The notes: generated by a model from the sequence alone, not told the origin. Positions 29,947 through 40,900 are shown, counted from the stretch's first letter. The stretch: 64,000 nucleotides of DNA from Cryptomeria japonica (GCF_030272615.1 NC_081406.1:475808900-475872899); one strand, 5' to 3'. Numbers and translations: made by a program.

Positions 29947-29947
29947 C

Positions 29948-31866
29948 TGTAAAATTCCCTCTTATTTTTTTTGAAATTTTTCCACAATTATATTCAACAC
30001 AACACTTGTTATGGTTAGGAAATGAAAACCAAATGCTGCTGAAAGGTAACCCTTCCACTTTCTGATCACCAAGAGCCCAATGTGGGAAGGTGAGAGCATA
30101 CGGTGACAAGGGGTTCGTGAGCTTTCTGATCCGCTGGAAATTACAATGCAATTACAAAACTGGGCGGCAAGACAGCCCCTTCCACTTTTCAGCGGGATGA
30201 AGAACACAAACTTGGCAATAAACCAGCCAAGGCAACAAAGCATAATAGAACCAAATCACTCTACCGCTTATGCAGCGGGAGGACTTTTAAATGAAACTAT
30301 CACTCAACCGCATATCTCAGCGGGAGGACAATATCACTCAACCACTTGCTCAGTGGGAGGACAAAACTGAATTACAAACATACAGGCGACTAAGCCATCC
30401 TCTTCCACTTGTTCAGTGGGAAATACAACATAGAATGAATTGGTCAGTACTACTGAAGCAATTCTTACAATCATAGAAATGTGAAAAGAGATAGAGTGAA
30501 GTACATATCTTATGAATTCACTAACACATTCTAACCAATAATACTACTTGTTCTGAAATCAAATACAAGGAAAACGCAGAACCAGCCATCTCGAAACCCA
30601 CTAAATTGCTTGTAACTCACTCAAAATCCCATAGAGTCATGCCAAATCAGAAGAAAATGAAGCATATGACATAAGCAAACAAAATAATACCTCGAAACTG
30701 CAAATGAAGAGCACCAACAGCAAGGCACACATCCCAATGCAATTCTGGAAATGGCGTTTTTTGCTGAAAAGTTCAATGTGCAACTAAAAATTGGAGAGTT
30801 CTCCAAATGCCACGCCAATATAGGAGACTTATCGTCTCTCCGGTACGCTTCCAACGAGCCCTCGCCCAGAATGATGCATTCAACACACAGGGAGCTAGGA
30901 GTGAATTACACTTTCAGCTGGCACACACGAGCAATACCAAAAAAACCAGCAGCATACACAAATCTTCACCAACACACCCAAAAATCACCAAGAAGCTCAC
31001 AACTACGCACCACAGCTAGGAGTGATGTCTCACACTCGAAACCGGAAGGAAGTATCTAGGAGGTATTCACTCTCAAAGAATGTCTGGAGTCATTCCTATA
31101 GCATAACGATATATTTTCTCTGGATACCAAATGAGGAGCTCAACCTCTGTTTATATAGCTTTTCCAATCTGAAATTCAAATGAAATTGCCTCCCAATTTC
31201 GCCTCATTCCAATTGCATTTCATTTCATGGTGGACCCAAAGTGGCGCCCACTTTGCCAAGTCAAAATCGCGCCAAGGAGAGGGGCCACGATTTTTGACAT
31301 TATAAATTCTTTAAAATATAAAGAATGAAGTCTCCCTTTAATTCTCCAAAAAATTCGCCCAAACATGACTTAGGAAAAATATTATATTTTGCACAATTTC
31401 CCATAACATCAATAAGTGATAAAATAATTAAATAATAACCTTAGGATAAGGAATAATATTTAATTAAATTGCTTATAGTTCCAGTACTGATTATTAATGG
31501 AATCCAGATGAGGCTGAACAATGAGGATCACTGAATTGTGCTGGGACAGGACCAAATCCAGGACTGCCAAAAATAGAGTACCCCAAACTGGTACTTACTA
31601 AAAATAGTAAGTCATGAAATAATGCTCCAAAAATCGTTATCTTCGCAAACAGAGAAAAAATTTGGCAAGCTTAACAACTCTGTACCATCCTGACAGCCAA
31701 ACCCTAACTTACTAAATATAGTAAGTTCACATTCCACCCTTGACAAGTCTGGTCGGAACTCCAAGGAACATGGGAACCCTTAATTCATCTTTCCACATAG
31801 CCTATGGGTCTCTAGAATAGGCCAATGGACCACTGAATGCAACATCACAAGGAAGGGGACATTACA
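29948..31866 (-). mobile_element. 5' LTR of element H
   Basis: Pairs with 8149-10070. Minus-strand TATA at 31158-31147. Hairpins CCGCT TATGC AGCGG at 30264-30278, CCACT TGCTC AGTGG at 30342-30356 and CCACT TGTTC AGTGG at 30405-30419. The outer duplication GGTTA follows at 31867. Confidence 0.95.
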
Positions 31867-33092
31867 GGTTACATTTCTTGATGAAGTCCACTGACATACG
31901 AGACCACATCTTCCTTCTAATTGCGAATTCATCCATGAGATTGACCCAGTAGTCTTCGATGTCAATTTTGTGTATGAACTTCCCTCCTTTGATTGCTACA
32001 GTTCTCTAAAATGGATCGAATCAATCCTTGCTTCTATAGATTCCAAGATGATAGAACTCCAATTCCTAATTGACGGTGTTTGTTGCACTTGCGGTGTGGC
32101 ATACCTCCATCATCTTTCCGAGTGTGATAGGATAAGTTATCCCCATTCCATGTTTCACTTTGTGGAGGAAATCATACTCCAAAAGTTGTCTCACTACCTC
32201 AAGTAGAACTATCTCTTATCGGATACCTAGGAAGCTTTTATGGTTCCCAAGGTGAAACCTTGAATCCTTAGGTATGTGAAGTTAGGAAACTGGATAAACC
32301 ATGATTTGTACTTCTCTATAAGTGTTGTTGCCTCCTTGGACAATTGTTTATGTTTCCCGTCTTGCAATAGTCTTGTGATGTACATGGTGAAAGCATCGTT
32401 CACCCTTCTGTAATGCTCAATTTGCTCAATTCCGTGTAGGTGGAGTTGTGGATAGCACTCGTAACTCTGTATTATCTTGGATCATTCTCAAATTCGCCCT
32501 TGCATATCAATCCTTTGTACACAACATATCTGGCCAGTACATAGACAAGGTAGGAGGTTATCACCAATTATCTTTGCCTAGTTGATCATCGTTCCTCTAG
32601 CTATCTCTTCAATAAAATAGTACATCCATGTTTCAAATAGTGCCCCTTGAGGTGCTCCTATGTCTCGGTTGAGTAGAAATATTAGATCATTGTACTCCTC
32701 TTTGAAGTCTGTACTTAAGAGCCTCTTGGGTAACTTGGAATGTGACACCTTGTCTCAAGAACCCACTCGTTGTTGATAACTGTCATAAATGATTCTGCTC
32801 TTCTATGAAATTTATCTTGGGCCTCTTCCTTAGTTCTCTCTTGCATGTCTATACACCTAGGGATTGCAAATACCTCCCCAATAGATTCCTCAACTAGGTA
32901 CGCAAGCACTATTGCCTTAGGTGATTTGATCATTCTGGTTTGTGGATCATAATGCTTCGCACACTCAACTACAAGCTCATAGCATTGAATGGATGGTGGA
33001 AAACCGGCTGCTTTGTAGATTCCACTCTTCATGACATTTGCCAATAAGGTGGATGGAAGATCATTCTTTGTCTCAAACATTCTCCGCTTCAT
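31867..33092 (-). pseudogene. Extra ORF of an older LTR element (target of H)
   Basis: Minus strand. ORF 33092-32715 is open (LPSTLLANVMKSGIYKAAGF, CYELVVECAKHYDPQTRMI, LVEESIGEVFAIPRCIDM). After a frame change the protein continues (DLIFLLNRDIGAPQGALFET, MYYFIEEIARG) with scattered stops to the H insertion and on to 7989. I do not know a function; this protein type accompanies large plant gypsy elements. ORF 61810-62520 in element D has a faintly similar block (REAIFEVFDLLGIYDHP against EESIGEVFAIPRCIDM). No catalytic residues recognised. Confidence 0.55.
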
Positions 33093-34080
33093 TTGGACAC
33101 AAAAATCTCATTAAACTTGTCAAACTTTGTCAAAATAGTCTCCAGGGAAAATTCGAACTCCATTTGGACATTTAAAATTAACCAAAATTCATCATTTTAC
33201 CTCCAGTGGAAAAACACGCCTTATCAAGACAACATAAATTTGTTCTGTCTTTCTCATTTCCCTTCTCTTGTGGAGATTCGAACCTCATCTGGACAAGTAA
33301 TTGTACTATACTTGGTCATTTACCTTTGGTGAAAAAACGTGGGTCATCGAGACTCACTTTCCTTGTACATTTTCGCTGACAATGGCTTGGTGGAAAAATG
33401 ATCTCCATCAGGACAGCTTCAGTGGAGAATCTAGATGCATTCAGATTTTCCCAAAATACATTTGAAACTTAGTGGAAAAACGCCTCCCATCGAGACAAAT
33501 CACTTTTATGCCCGAATTTCATGGGGGAAAAATGTTTTCCATTAGGACTATTATGATTTTCACCTTGTAAAAGCCCAAACTTGTCAAATTTTATGTTTTC
33601 GCTCAGTGGAAATTCTATTTCTATTGGGACTTTTAACATTTTAACTGGATTTGAGGGTTGGAAAATGGGGATCTGTCGGGACTTTGTGCACACTTGACAT
33701 ATTCTACCTCCTAGGAGTGGTAAAACTTTTCCTATAGGGACCCTTAACGCTCTAGCACAAAATTCACACCAATTTGTAACACTTGAACACATTTACGTGC
33801 AAATTTAAAACAAGTTGCAACCTCAACACTTAGGCAAAATTTAGGATCACCTTAACCTTTTAACATTTTCTAACAGTTGATCCTATTGACTTCAAAATTT
33901 AAAATTTAAACATTACTAGCACTTTGAAGACCTTTGGGCATGATCATATAAAAAATGAGACTTAGGAACTCAAAATTGCCACCTAGCTACCAAAAACCAT
34001 AAACTAACAAAACATGGAAAGCAGGAAGAGGTGGTCCCCGTTTGCAATGGGGCGATGTGTGAAAAGGTCACACGACAACA
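33093..34080. repeat. LTR end with a GTGGAAAA/ATCGGGAC ladder
   Basis: Between about 33140 and 33750 a roughly 25-base composite word (GTGGAAAA, a variable stretch, then TCCATCnGGAC) recurs about every 60 bp, for example near 33390, 33468, 33528, 33605, 33660 and 33717. The right end (34032-34080) contains GTCCCCGTTTGCAATGGGGC and then GATGTGTGAAAAGGTCAC, almost identical to the end of solo LTR S at 59563-59602. It is therefore an LTR end of the S superfamily with a different internal ladder. The left limit against the minus-strand ORF is unclear. Confidence 0.6.
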
Positions 34081-34727
34081 AAGCATGGAAAGAAGTATGG
34101 AATCCTACATATTGATCCTACGTTAATGAGATAAAAAATATTTTTGTTGTGCTACTTAATCTATTTGTAATTTAGAAAGTGAGAAAAGACATAAGAGTTA
34201 GCAAAAGGGTATGTTCGTTGGAAGAGAATTAAGAAAATACCAGATATTTCTAAAACTTATTGGAAACTAAGCAAGAAAAGAAGTATAGAGTTCTACATAT
34301 GACTTTCTTATGCCACATCTAACTTCTAGTGTAAAATTGTAAATGGAAAAGTATTAAGGTAGCCTTCTTCTTTGACCTATGAGTAGTTGTGCATGTCTTC
34401 AATATCCTATCATAATTTTGATAAAAATTTCATGCACCTGGCATGAGCCAACGATAAGCTTTAATTTCATTTTAATGCAGGTTTGTGAAAAGTTCTGAAT
34501 TTCCTTGAGTCCTCCCATTATCTTGTTGGTGCCTAATGGCAAACTACAAAGCAATAAGAAACAAATTATTCAAGATGTAACTTAAGCATTTTGGAATAAA
34601 TAGAATATAGTATTTGTGATGAGCATTTCATTTATTTTTAACATCGTCACTTGCATTTAATCAGAATTTGAGTGTTAGAACTTAGAACTCATATTTTCTT
34701 ATTACAATAATTTTGATATTTTTACAG
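34081..34727 (+). other. Intron sequence upstream of the first visible channel exon
   Basis: A/T-rich, no ORF, no repeat recognised. Ends with a good 3' splice site (TTTTTACAG at 34719-34727). Confidence 0.5.
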
Positions 34728-34804
34728 GGCATGATTTCAATTTATATAACTATCCTAGTCTTGCTGGCCTATCTTATGAGAAAGTGCGACGTGGATTTCC
34801 AGAG
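34728..34804 (+). CDS. POLLUX-like ion channel, exon (77 bp)
   Basis: Preceded by a pyrimidine-rich TTTTTACAG and followed by GTACTA. Two bases complete a codon, then 25 codons encode HDFNLYNYPSLAGLSYEKVR plus RGFPE. This matches the start of the RCK-like cytosolic region of the CASTOR/POLLUX channel family (pattern: Leu-Ala-Gly, then aromatic/Arg, then Arg-Gly-Phe), and best recalls the plastid-envelope POLLUX-like members (PEC1/PEC2 type). These are predicted cation channels of the inner envelope involved in K+/Ca2+ balance. Membrane segments are not in this window. The reading frame joins the next exon at a codon boundary. Confidence 0.75.
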
Positions 34805-34927
34805 GTACTAATCCTTTTGAGATGACATAGAATGACAAATGTGGAGTACAAGATATGATTATTACATCATGATGGTTGGATGTAAGAAAGGTGTTGCCAT
34901 TTTGAATTTAATGCATTATGACTGCAG

Positions 34928-35008
34928 GCTGTTGTATGTGGGCTTTACCGATCAGGCAAAATGTATTTTCACCCAAGGGATAGTGTTCTTCTTGAAGAAA
35001 CAGATAAG
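34928..35008 (+). CDS. POLLUX-like ion channel, exon (81 bp)
   Basis: Between GACTGCAG and GTATAA, exactly 27 codons, phase 0 on both sides. Encodes [20 protein letters not shown] followed by LLEETDK, the Gly/Phe-His-Pro block typical of CASTOR/POLLUX family RCK-like domains. It joins the previous exon (RGFPE) and the next (LLIIAPP) without a stop, giving the family pattern TDK-L-x-x-IAP. The intron to the left is only 123 bp, whereas the one to the right is 5.4 kb and transposon-filled. Confidence 0.85.
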
Positions 35009-35348
35009 GTATAAAATACTTTGAGTTAGTGAGAATTTGGTGCTTCATAAAAGGTTTCATCATGCAGCTTAAGCATTATGAAAAATTTCTTGCTGAAGAT
35101 CACTTTTGGAATTAATAAATGGCCAGAGCTAGTTGCATAATCCTCTTTTGGTACTTTTGGCCCTTTGGGTGTGCTTTTTGTTTATCTGATGGACCAACTT
35201 AATCTATAACAGTATTAAAGTTTTCTTACAGCCTTTGAAGCAAGGCCATTGAAGAGAGCTATGAAAGAACATAAATGAAACCCCTATACATTCATACCTC
35301 GAAAACAAAAGACAATTGCAATCCAAGTGTAAGAAATCTAGTGAAATA

Positions 35349-35384
<36 letters not shown>

Positions 35385-36515
35385 TCTTAATTCTTTGTAT
35401 TAATTCCTGAATTTTTCGTGGTCTTTTTCCAATTTCTGCAACAGTTTTTTTTCTGATTTCTGCAGCATTTTTTTCTTTTGTAATTTTTCCCCCACCTTAG
35501 CATCAATCCAAAATTTTTCAGTTAATTGAAAAAACATTTATCTTTTGGTTTGGTAATTTATTCTTGAGAAAGACTTTTTAGACTTTTTCAATAATGGATA
35601 GAATGCCAATAGTGACTATTGTTGGTACCAGATTTTGCTTCCCCAAAAAATTGTGTTCAATCATATCTGTAGCCAAATGTCAGGTCATTCTTGTCCCATC
35701 AATCCCGACTATGTTATATTTCGTGTCAAAATGGTTAACACCTTAGGTGTGGTCTGTCTTGGTTTACTAATGATGTATGCAGGTTGATCCTTACAGAGAT
35801 AATCAAGATATAAATCTTGAAAATGCCTGTAACACAAGTAGAGGAATGAAAGGGTGATGTTCAAAGAAAACTTATTATGGTAGATACTCAGCATGGGCAT
35901 CAAGGATTGATGCTAGGGAAAATCTTCTATGTCATATTGAGATAGAATCACTGATGAGGATCATGTTCCAAACATGAAATTGTCATTTCAAAAGGTTCAA
36001 TATTCAGGACAAGCAATGAATACCAGAGATGAAACTTCCTATTTCCTAGAACGTTTTTTATTTTTATAATAAGTTTCTTTTTGCCTTTTTTGTGCCTTGG
36101 ATTGATGAGATAAGAACAGAAATCACAACTCTCTATCTCTAGAAAGTTCTTTTTTTCTTTTTTGACAAAAAGTGGTAAATGCAATGGTAGGTCAACAATA
36201 TAGATTCAAGCTTCATCAAATAAAAATGGTTTAAGGGCAATGTAAAATGATGTAAAACTCATTGAAGCTGGAGGTTGTATGGTGCAATATTTGAGAATAG
36301 AAAAATAGAGCAATTTTAAGTCAAAGATTGAAAGTTTTTGTGAAATCATTGTAAACCTCATCAAAAGACATTCCAAGTGCCCATGTCTTTCTCTTATTTC
36401 GCATCAGATTTTTAAATCTTCAATTTTGGCATCCATTGAGGAGAGCTCCTAATGAGTGGTAGATTTTTGGTGTTTGAAGCATGGGTTTCTTGACTTGGTA
36501 TGCATTGAGGAAAAT
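35009..36515 (+). other. Intron sequence, left of the LTR insertion
   Basis: Starts GTATAA. A/T-rich, contains an (AT)n microsatellite (35351-35380). No gene or recognisable repeat otherwise. Several short minus-strand ORFs (35709-36184, 36420-36665) lack any motif and are regarded as chance. Confidence 0.5.
35351..35380. repeat. (AT)n microsatellite
   Basis: About 15 AT units without interruption in the channel gene's intron. Confidence 0.95.
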
Positions 36516-37084
36516 TGTAATACCCCCTGCTGATTTGAACCTTGGCTTGTAGAAATTGACATCAAGGAATATTGTCAAACACTTTGTATGCAAACTAATA
36601 AAGCTGATTTCACCAATAAACTGATTTCCAATGAAATAGACTTGCGAACAACTACGTAATAACATTCAAATTGCTTAATACTCAACATGGCATTTTGTCA
36701 AACACTTGGCAAACATGCTACAATATATAGAAAATCTGAAACTCCTTATTTGCTGATTAAATACTGATTTTGCAATGTAAATGTGCACATACAATTGCTT
36801 TATAGGCTACGACAAATATTCAGACTTGTTCAACAACTACAATGTATAGATATGAAAATATGATGGAAGAAACCTGGAATTGGGTCCAGTGGTGATTTGT
36901 AGATGAAATGGCAGCCTCCCAAACTTCTAACCAGCAAGATGAATACCCAAGCAACAATACATCAGCTGTTGCTAAACCTCAGAAGTATGCAATAATAAAT
37001 CAACTATTTCATATGTGCAATAATACATCAGCTACTACACAACCAAACCCTTACAATGAACAAACTAAACTTGCTGCAAACACT

Positions 37085-37262
37085 GTTCACGCACTGTAGC
37101 AGAACTGTAGCAGAACTGTAGCAAAATCAGTATTCATGGCTTTGTAGCAAAATCACTATTCATGGCACCATAGCAAAATCACTATTCATGGCATTGTAGC
37201 AAAATCACTATTCACGACACTGTAGCAAAAATGCTATTCACGATATTGTAGCAAAATCACTA
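37085..37262. repeat. TGTAGCAAAATCACTATTCA tandem array
   Basis: Eight TGTAGC or ATAGC words, the later ones alternating with AAAATCACTATTCATGGCA at roughly 28-bp period. Counterpart of the array at 10746-10876 but expanded from a different sub-unit. Confidence 0.85.
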
Positions 37263-37574
37263 ATCTGCCCTTCTCTTTTATAAAATCCAATAAGCTCAAT
37301 GTGTTTCCTGAGATGAAAACACTATTAATCCTCCTAACTGTGTCTTCCAACAGTGAAGAGACGCTAGCAAAGAGGGATTTTGTCTTCCAAGCCCGATAAT
37401 CAGATTTCCAGGAAATCCAGCAGCATAACATTAATCTCCATCCAAGCATGCTAAATGGAAGCTCTTCCATCTCTTTTAAAAGTTCTCACAAGAGCCCATT
37501 CCTTTGTTTTGTCAATGTGGGATAAAACATAACTCCCTTTATGTAACTTATGTAACTTATGTTCTCACAAGAGC

Positions 37575-37740
37575 CCATTCCAGCTCATATGCCACCTCAC
37601 CAATGCGGCGTGCAACTCTGAACGACCCATAGAATCTTGGTTTGAACTTCTCGGCTCCACTCTTCTTAAGTGTAGACTGCCTGTAGCGATGAAGTCGCAA
37701 TTATACCATATCCCCAACCTCGTAACTGTGTTCCACTCTG
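37575..37740 (-). pseudogene. Chromovirus integrase C-terminal fragment
   Basis: Minus-strand codons YRQSTLKKSGAEKFKPRFYG and RVARRIGEVAYELE match the corresponding block of element H, with a stop upstream. It ends abruptly at a copy of GTTCTCACAAGAGCCCATTC (37561), which is also present at 37485 in the adjoining LTR. Confidence 0.8.
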
Positions 37741-37782
37741 TAAAAATGCAAGAAAAATGCAAGTAAAAATGTCGACATGGCA

Positions 37783-38690
37783 CAAAGTTGAGATAGAGAA
37801 AGCCATAAAAAGAGGCACGATGATGAGATAGAGAAGGTCATCAAGGAGCTTCTTGACATGGGACATGTTAGGCTAAATAAGAGCCCCTATGCATCTTCGA
37901 TGGTTTTGGAGAAGAAAAAGGATGGGGCAATGTGAATGTGCATAGGTTACAATTCTTTAAATAAGAAGACAATCGAGAATAGGTTTTGCCATCCCGTGGA
38001 TAGATGAGCTACATGGTGCATGCTACTTCTGCAAGGTAAATTTGAGATTGAGTTATCATCAAATACAAGTCCATGAGGATGTAGAAAATACTTCTTTGCG
38101 GTGTCACTTTGGGCGCTATGAGTTCTTTCTTATGCCCTTTGGCTTAACCAATGTTGTTGCTACTTTGTAGTCTTGAATGAATAAGGTGTTCAACACTCAG
38201 CTCGATAAGTTTGTTTTGATATTCTTTGATGATATTTTGATATCTAGCGAGACATGGTAGGTGTACATGAAGCATTTAGAAGAGGTACTAAGCATCCTTG
38301 AGAGGTAGTCTTTATTTGCCAAGAAATCAAAATGTGAATTTGGTATGATAGAACAACTTTATTTTGGTCACATAATTAGCTCCGAGGATGTTAGTGTGGA
38401 TTGGCCTCCACCTACTAATCTCTCGCAGCTTAAGGAGTTTTTTGGTCTATGTGGATCCTACATGAGATTTGTTAAGGGATTTTCACAGGTGGCTGCCCCA
38501 CTTACCGATTTCACCAAAAATGGGGCCTTTGTTTGGTCTAATGCAATGTGGCAATGCTTTGATCAGTTCTAGCTATTTTCGATTTTTCCAAACCTTTTGA
38601 GCTTGAGTGTGATGCATTTGGAAAGGGAATAGGTGTTGTCTTGATGCAAAACAAGCATCCTATTGCATTTGAGAGCAGGATTGTTTGTGT
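37783..38690 (+). pseudogene. Chromovirus RT/RNase H fragment, heavily degraded
   Basis: Plus-strand remains of RT: DEIEKVIKELLDMGHVR, KSPYASSMVLEKKKDGAM, then frames broken by indels, FFDDILIS-type active-site region near 38226-38250, and an ORF at 38345-38572 (LYFGHIISSEDVSVDWPPPT, SQLKEFFGLCGSYMRFVKGF, QVAAPLTDFTKNGAF). It lies opposite in strand to the integrase piece next to it, so the locus has been inverted or assembled from two fragments. Confidence 0.8.
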
Positions 38691-39082
38691 GGGTTTTCAT
38701 CCAAAACCCAATATTCACCTTAGGGTTTTCGTCCTAGGATGAATAGCTGAACAATAACTCAACTCTCAAAGAGAGTTTCACCAAAATGAATAACCAAAGA
38801 TTATCAAATGACCTTTCACAACCTTTTTCGAAAAACGCCCCTGCAACTTCCCAGAATTTCAATTATAAAATCACTTTTAATTATTTGTTTTAGTTTGCTC
38901 ATAAAGTGACTTTATAATATTTAATTTTATTTTGGCACCAGATAAAGTCACTTAAATAAAATATTAAACTCATAAACATAATTAATTAAATATAAGTTGC
39001 CTAAAAATATGAATTTAAACAACTTAATTTAATTAATATCATTATTTCTTCAGAAACCTGGGCTGAAAATGGGGGCATTGCA

Positions 39083-40380
39083 TTGACTAGTCTTCCTCAA
39101 GTGAACTGGAGAAAAAATGACCTTTCAGTCATAGTTAAGATCCAATTTACGGATTAACTAGGCCATAATATAACAGACAAGTAAATGAGGCAATCACTAA
39201 CAATTACTTGGTAAATTTTCACTGATAGATTGTTAGAGCATTTGCATAGGGTAGTTTTAAAAAACGATCATTTGTTTTCGTAGATCAATGGAAAATAGCA
39301 GAAGCTAAATAATTTGCAGTCTCAAGATGAGAATTTGTCAAATTAATGTGTAAAACATTAGTATGGATCCCCAGGAAATCATCTTCTCCCAACAAAGGCT
39401 TTGATGGTAATTGCTGTTAACATAGCTGACTCAAAAATATCATCTCCCTTGTGCAATAATATATTTGTGCTAACAGAGCATATGCTCACAATGAAGGGTG
39501 GAGGTCAACAAAGTATTACCATAATCCATTTCATAACTTTGACTTTTTAGCAATTCCTTCTCAGCCAGCAGCAACTAGATATTTCAAGAAAAAAGAGGTA
39601 GCTGATTCTTATAGTCTTGCCTTAAAAATGCTATCTTCTAATCAGAATCTTTAACTGGAACCTTAATGGGTTATCTTTCTTTATTAAGGTTTAGAGGACC
39701 TCTATTTGATGGAAGATTGTCTTATGACTCTTGTCTCTTGTATGTGTATTAAATGTTCTGCAGTAATGTATTTTGATTGTTTGTCACCCAAACACGTTTA
39801 TTCATGTTTGAGATATGAAGATTTTTAGTATTGTCATCATTAGGGTCGATCATATGCATATCATACTCATCAAGATAATAATTATTAAGGATCTGTTCAC
39901 TTGGTATCTGTGGCATATTATGTCTTGAAAGGTCAAAAACACCTTACTGTATTTAAAATGAATTCATTTCATTATCGACAAGAAAGAGAGATAAATTTAT
40001 TTGTTATGTTGTGTATTCCATTTCAATTTTCTGGTGTAATTATAATGTTGAAATAGATAAGTTTTGCACAACAGAAAACAGTACTACTTGTAACGTGACA
40101 ACTGGAGTCCAGATATAATATAATTTTAAGCTATAAACAATTCTGTGAACTTCTGTTTGAGACTTATTGTAAAAATGACTACTAAAGCAAAAGATTTTCA
40201 GAATTTTTCCACTATCTGTCACAATGATTGCATTATAAGATAATGTGGAAGCAAAACCGGTGAGTTGTAAGCTTTTTTTATGACATTTTTTTAACTTAAG
40301 TATAATTCACAGAAGTTACATTAGCTGATATTTTATTTGCCATTAATTTGTTTATTGTTTTGTATCTGGTTGAGGTGCAG
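39083..40380 (+). other. Intron sequence, right of the LTR insertion
   Basis: A/T-rich, no gene or named repeat. Ends in TTGAGGTGCAG at 40380, the 3' splice site of the next exon. Confidence 0.5.
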
Positions 40381-40578
40381 TTGCTTATTATTGCTCCACC
40401 AAAATCCCATAAGAAAATTCAACCTGGCTTGACAGCTGATGAAAAAGCAACATATTTTGGCACACAAGTCATGGATATGCCAACCAGTGATTCATTGTCT
40501 CTTTCTTCTAGGACTGATTTAGTGTCATCAAAGCGGTTTGAAAGTGTAGTAAAACGTCCTGAGAAACCAGGATCAAAG
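40381..40578 (+). CDS. POLLUX-like ion channel, exon (198 bp)
   Basis: Exactly 66 codons between GAGGTGCAG and GTATGATC, phase 0. Begins LLIIAPPKSHKKIQPGL, continuing TDK from the previous exon to give the conserved end of the RCK-like lobe (L-x-x-IAP). The rest (TYFGTQVMDMPTSDSLSLSS, then SSKRFESVVKRPEKPGSK) is the polar linker of POLLUX-like proteins before the next conserved block; the VVKRP motif recalls the plastid POLLUX-like members more than CASTOR/POLLUX themselves. Not frameshifted, so the gene is plausibly functional despite the transposon-filled intron. Confidence 0.85.
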
Positions 40579-40786
40579 GTATGATCTTGCATGTAATATA
40601 TCATACAAATTCATTTTTAATAATTTTATTTTTTAAAATCTAGTAGCAACAGAATGCATAAGCTAGCATAATTTTGTTCCAAATTTTTTGCATTAATAGT
40701 GAACATCGAGGTATTTATTTAGATCATATTTGATATTTTGTTCAACATAAGTAATATCAGGGCTGAGATTTCCCTTTCTCTTGCAG

Positions 40787-40900
40787 GCGGGTAATGGAGT
40801 TTTAGGCCCAAAAGAGCGTATACTTATGCTGGGATGGCGTACAGGTGTAAATGAGATGATCGTAGAGTATGATAGCTATGTTGGACCTGATAGTGAATTG
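40787..40900 (+). CDS. POLLUX-like ion channel, exon (114 bp)
   Basis: 38 codons between CTCTTGCAG and GTACAC, phase 0. Encodes [20 protein letters not shown] and [18 protein letters not shown], the family hallmark (GPKE-R-I-L-LGWR followed by an acidic helix and a V-GP-S segment) at the start of the second Rossmann-like RCK lobe. The next exon (expected to continue with a LSD/V-P type segment) was not found in the remaining 23 kb, which is retrotransposon DNA, so that intron should exceed 23 kb. Translation into the intron ends after 22 codons. Confidence 0.88.

Larger units (their letters stand above)
8149..31866 (-). mobile_element. Chromovirus-type Ty3/gypsy element H, with three nested insertions
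   Basis: Minus-strand LTR retrotransposon with perfect 5-bp target duplication GGTTA (8144-8148 and 31867-31871), LTRs of 1922 bp (8149-10070) and 1919 bp (29948-31866), Met-tRNA PBS (29946-29935), polypurine tract (10087-10071), gag, protease, RT, RNase H, integrase and C-terminal chromodomain. Removing solo LTR A (10238-11526), composite B (11678-23785) and solo LTR C (23856-25378), each with one duplication copy, leaves about 5 kb of internal DNA with a continuous integrase-chromodomain frame. The first 130 bp of the two LTRs differ at only 3 positions by eye, so H is fairly young, and the three insertions are younger. Confidence 0.95.
36516..39082. mobile_element. Family A LTR broken by chromovirus fragments, in the channel intron
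   Basis: Left end TGTAATACCCCC and right end GGGGGCATTGCA form matching inverted termini (10 of 12). The left part (36516-37560) follows LTR A (CAAGGAATATTGTCAAACAC, ACTGTAGC array). The right part (about 38870-39082) follows the A tail (AAGTGACTTTATAAT, AAAGTCACTTAAATAAA). Between them lie chromovirus pieces in opposite orientations. The 5-mers outside (AAAAT, TTGAC) do not match, so either the termini are only coincidentally preserved or a rearrangement removed one flank. Confidence 0.55.

Noticed and set aside
36516-39082. Simple solo LTR insertion with target duplication
   Set aside because: The outer 5-mers AAAAT and TTGAC differ, and the interior contains inverted chromovirus fragments.
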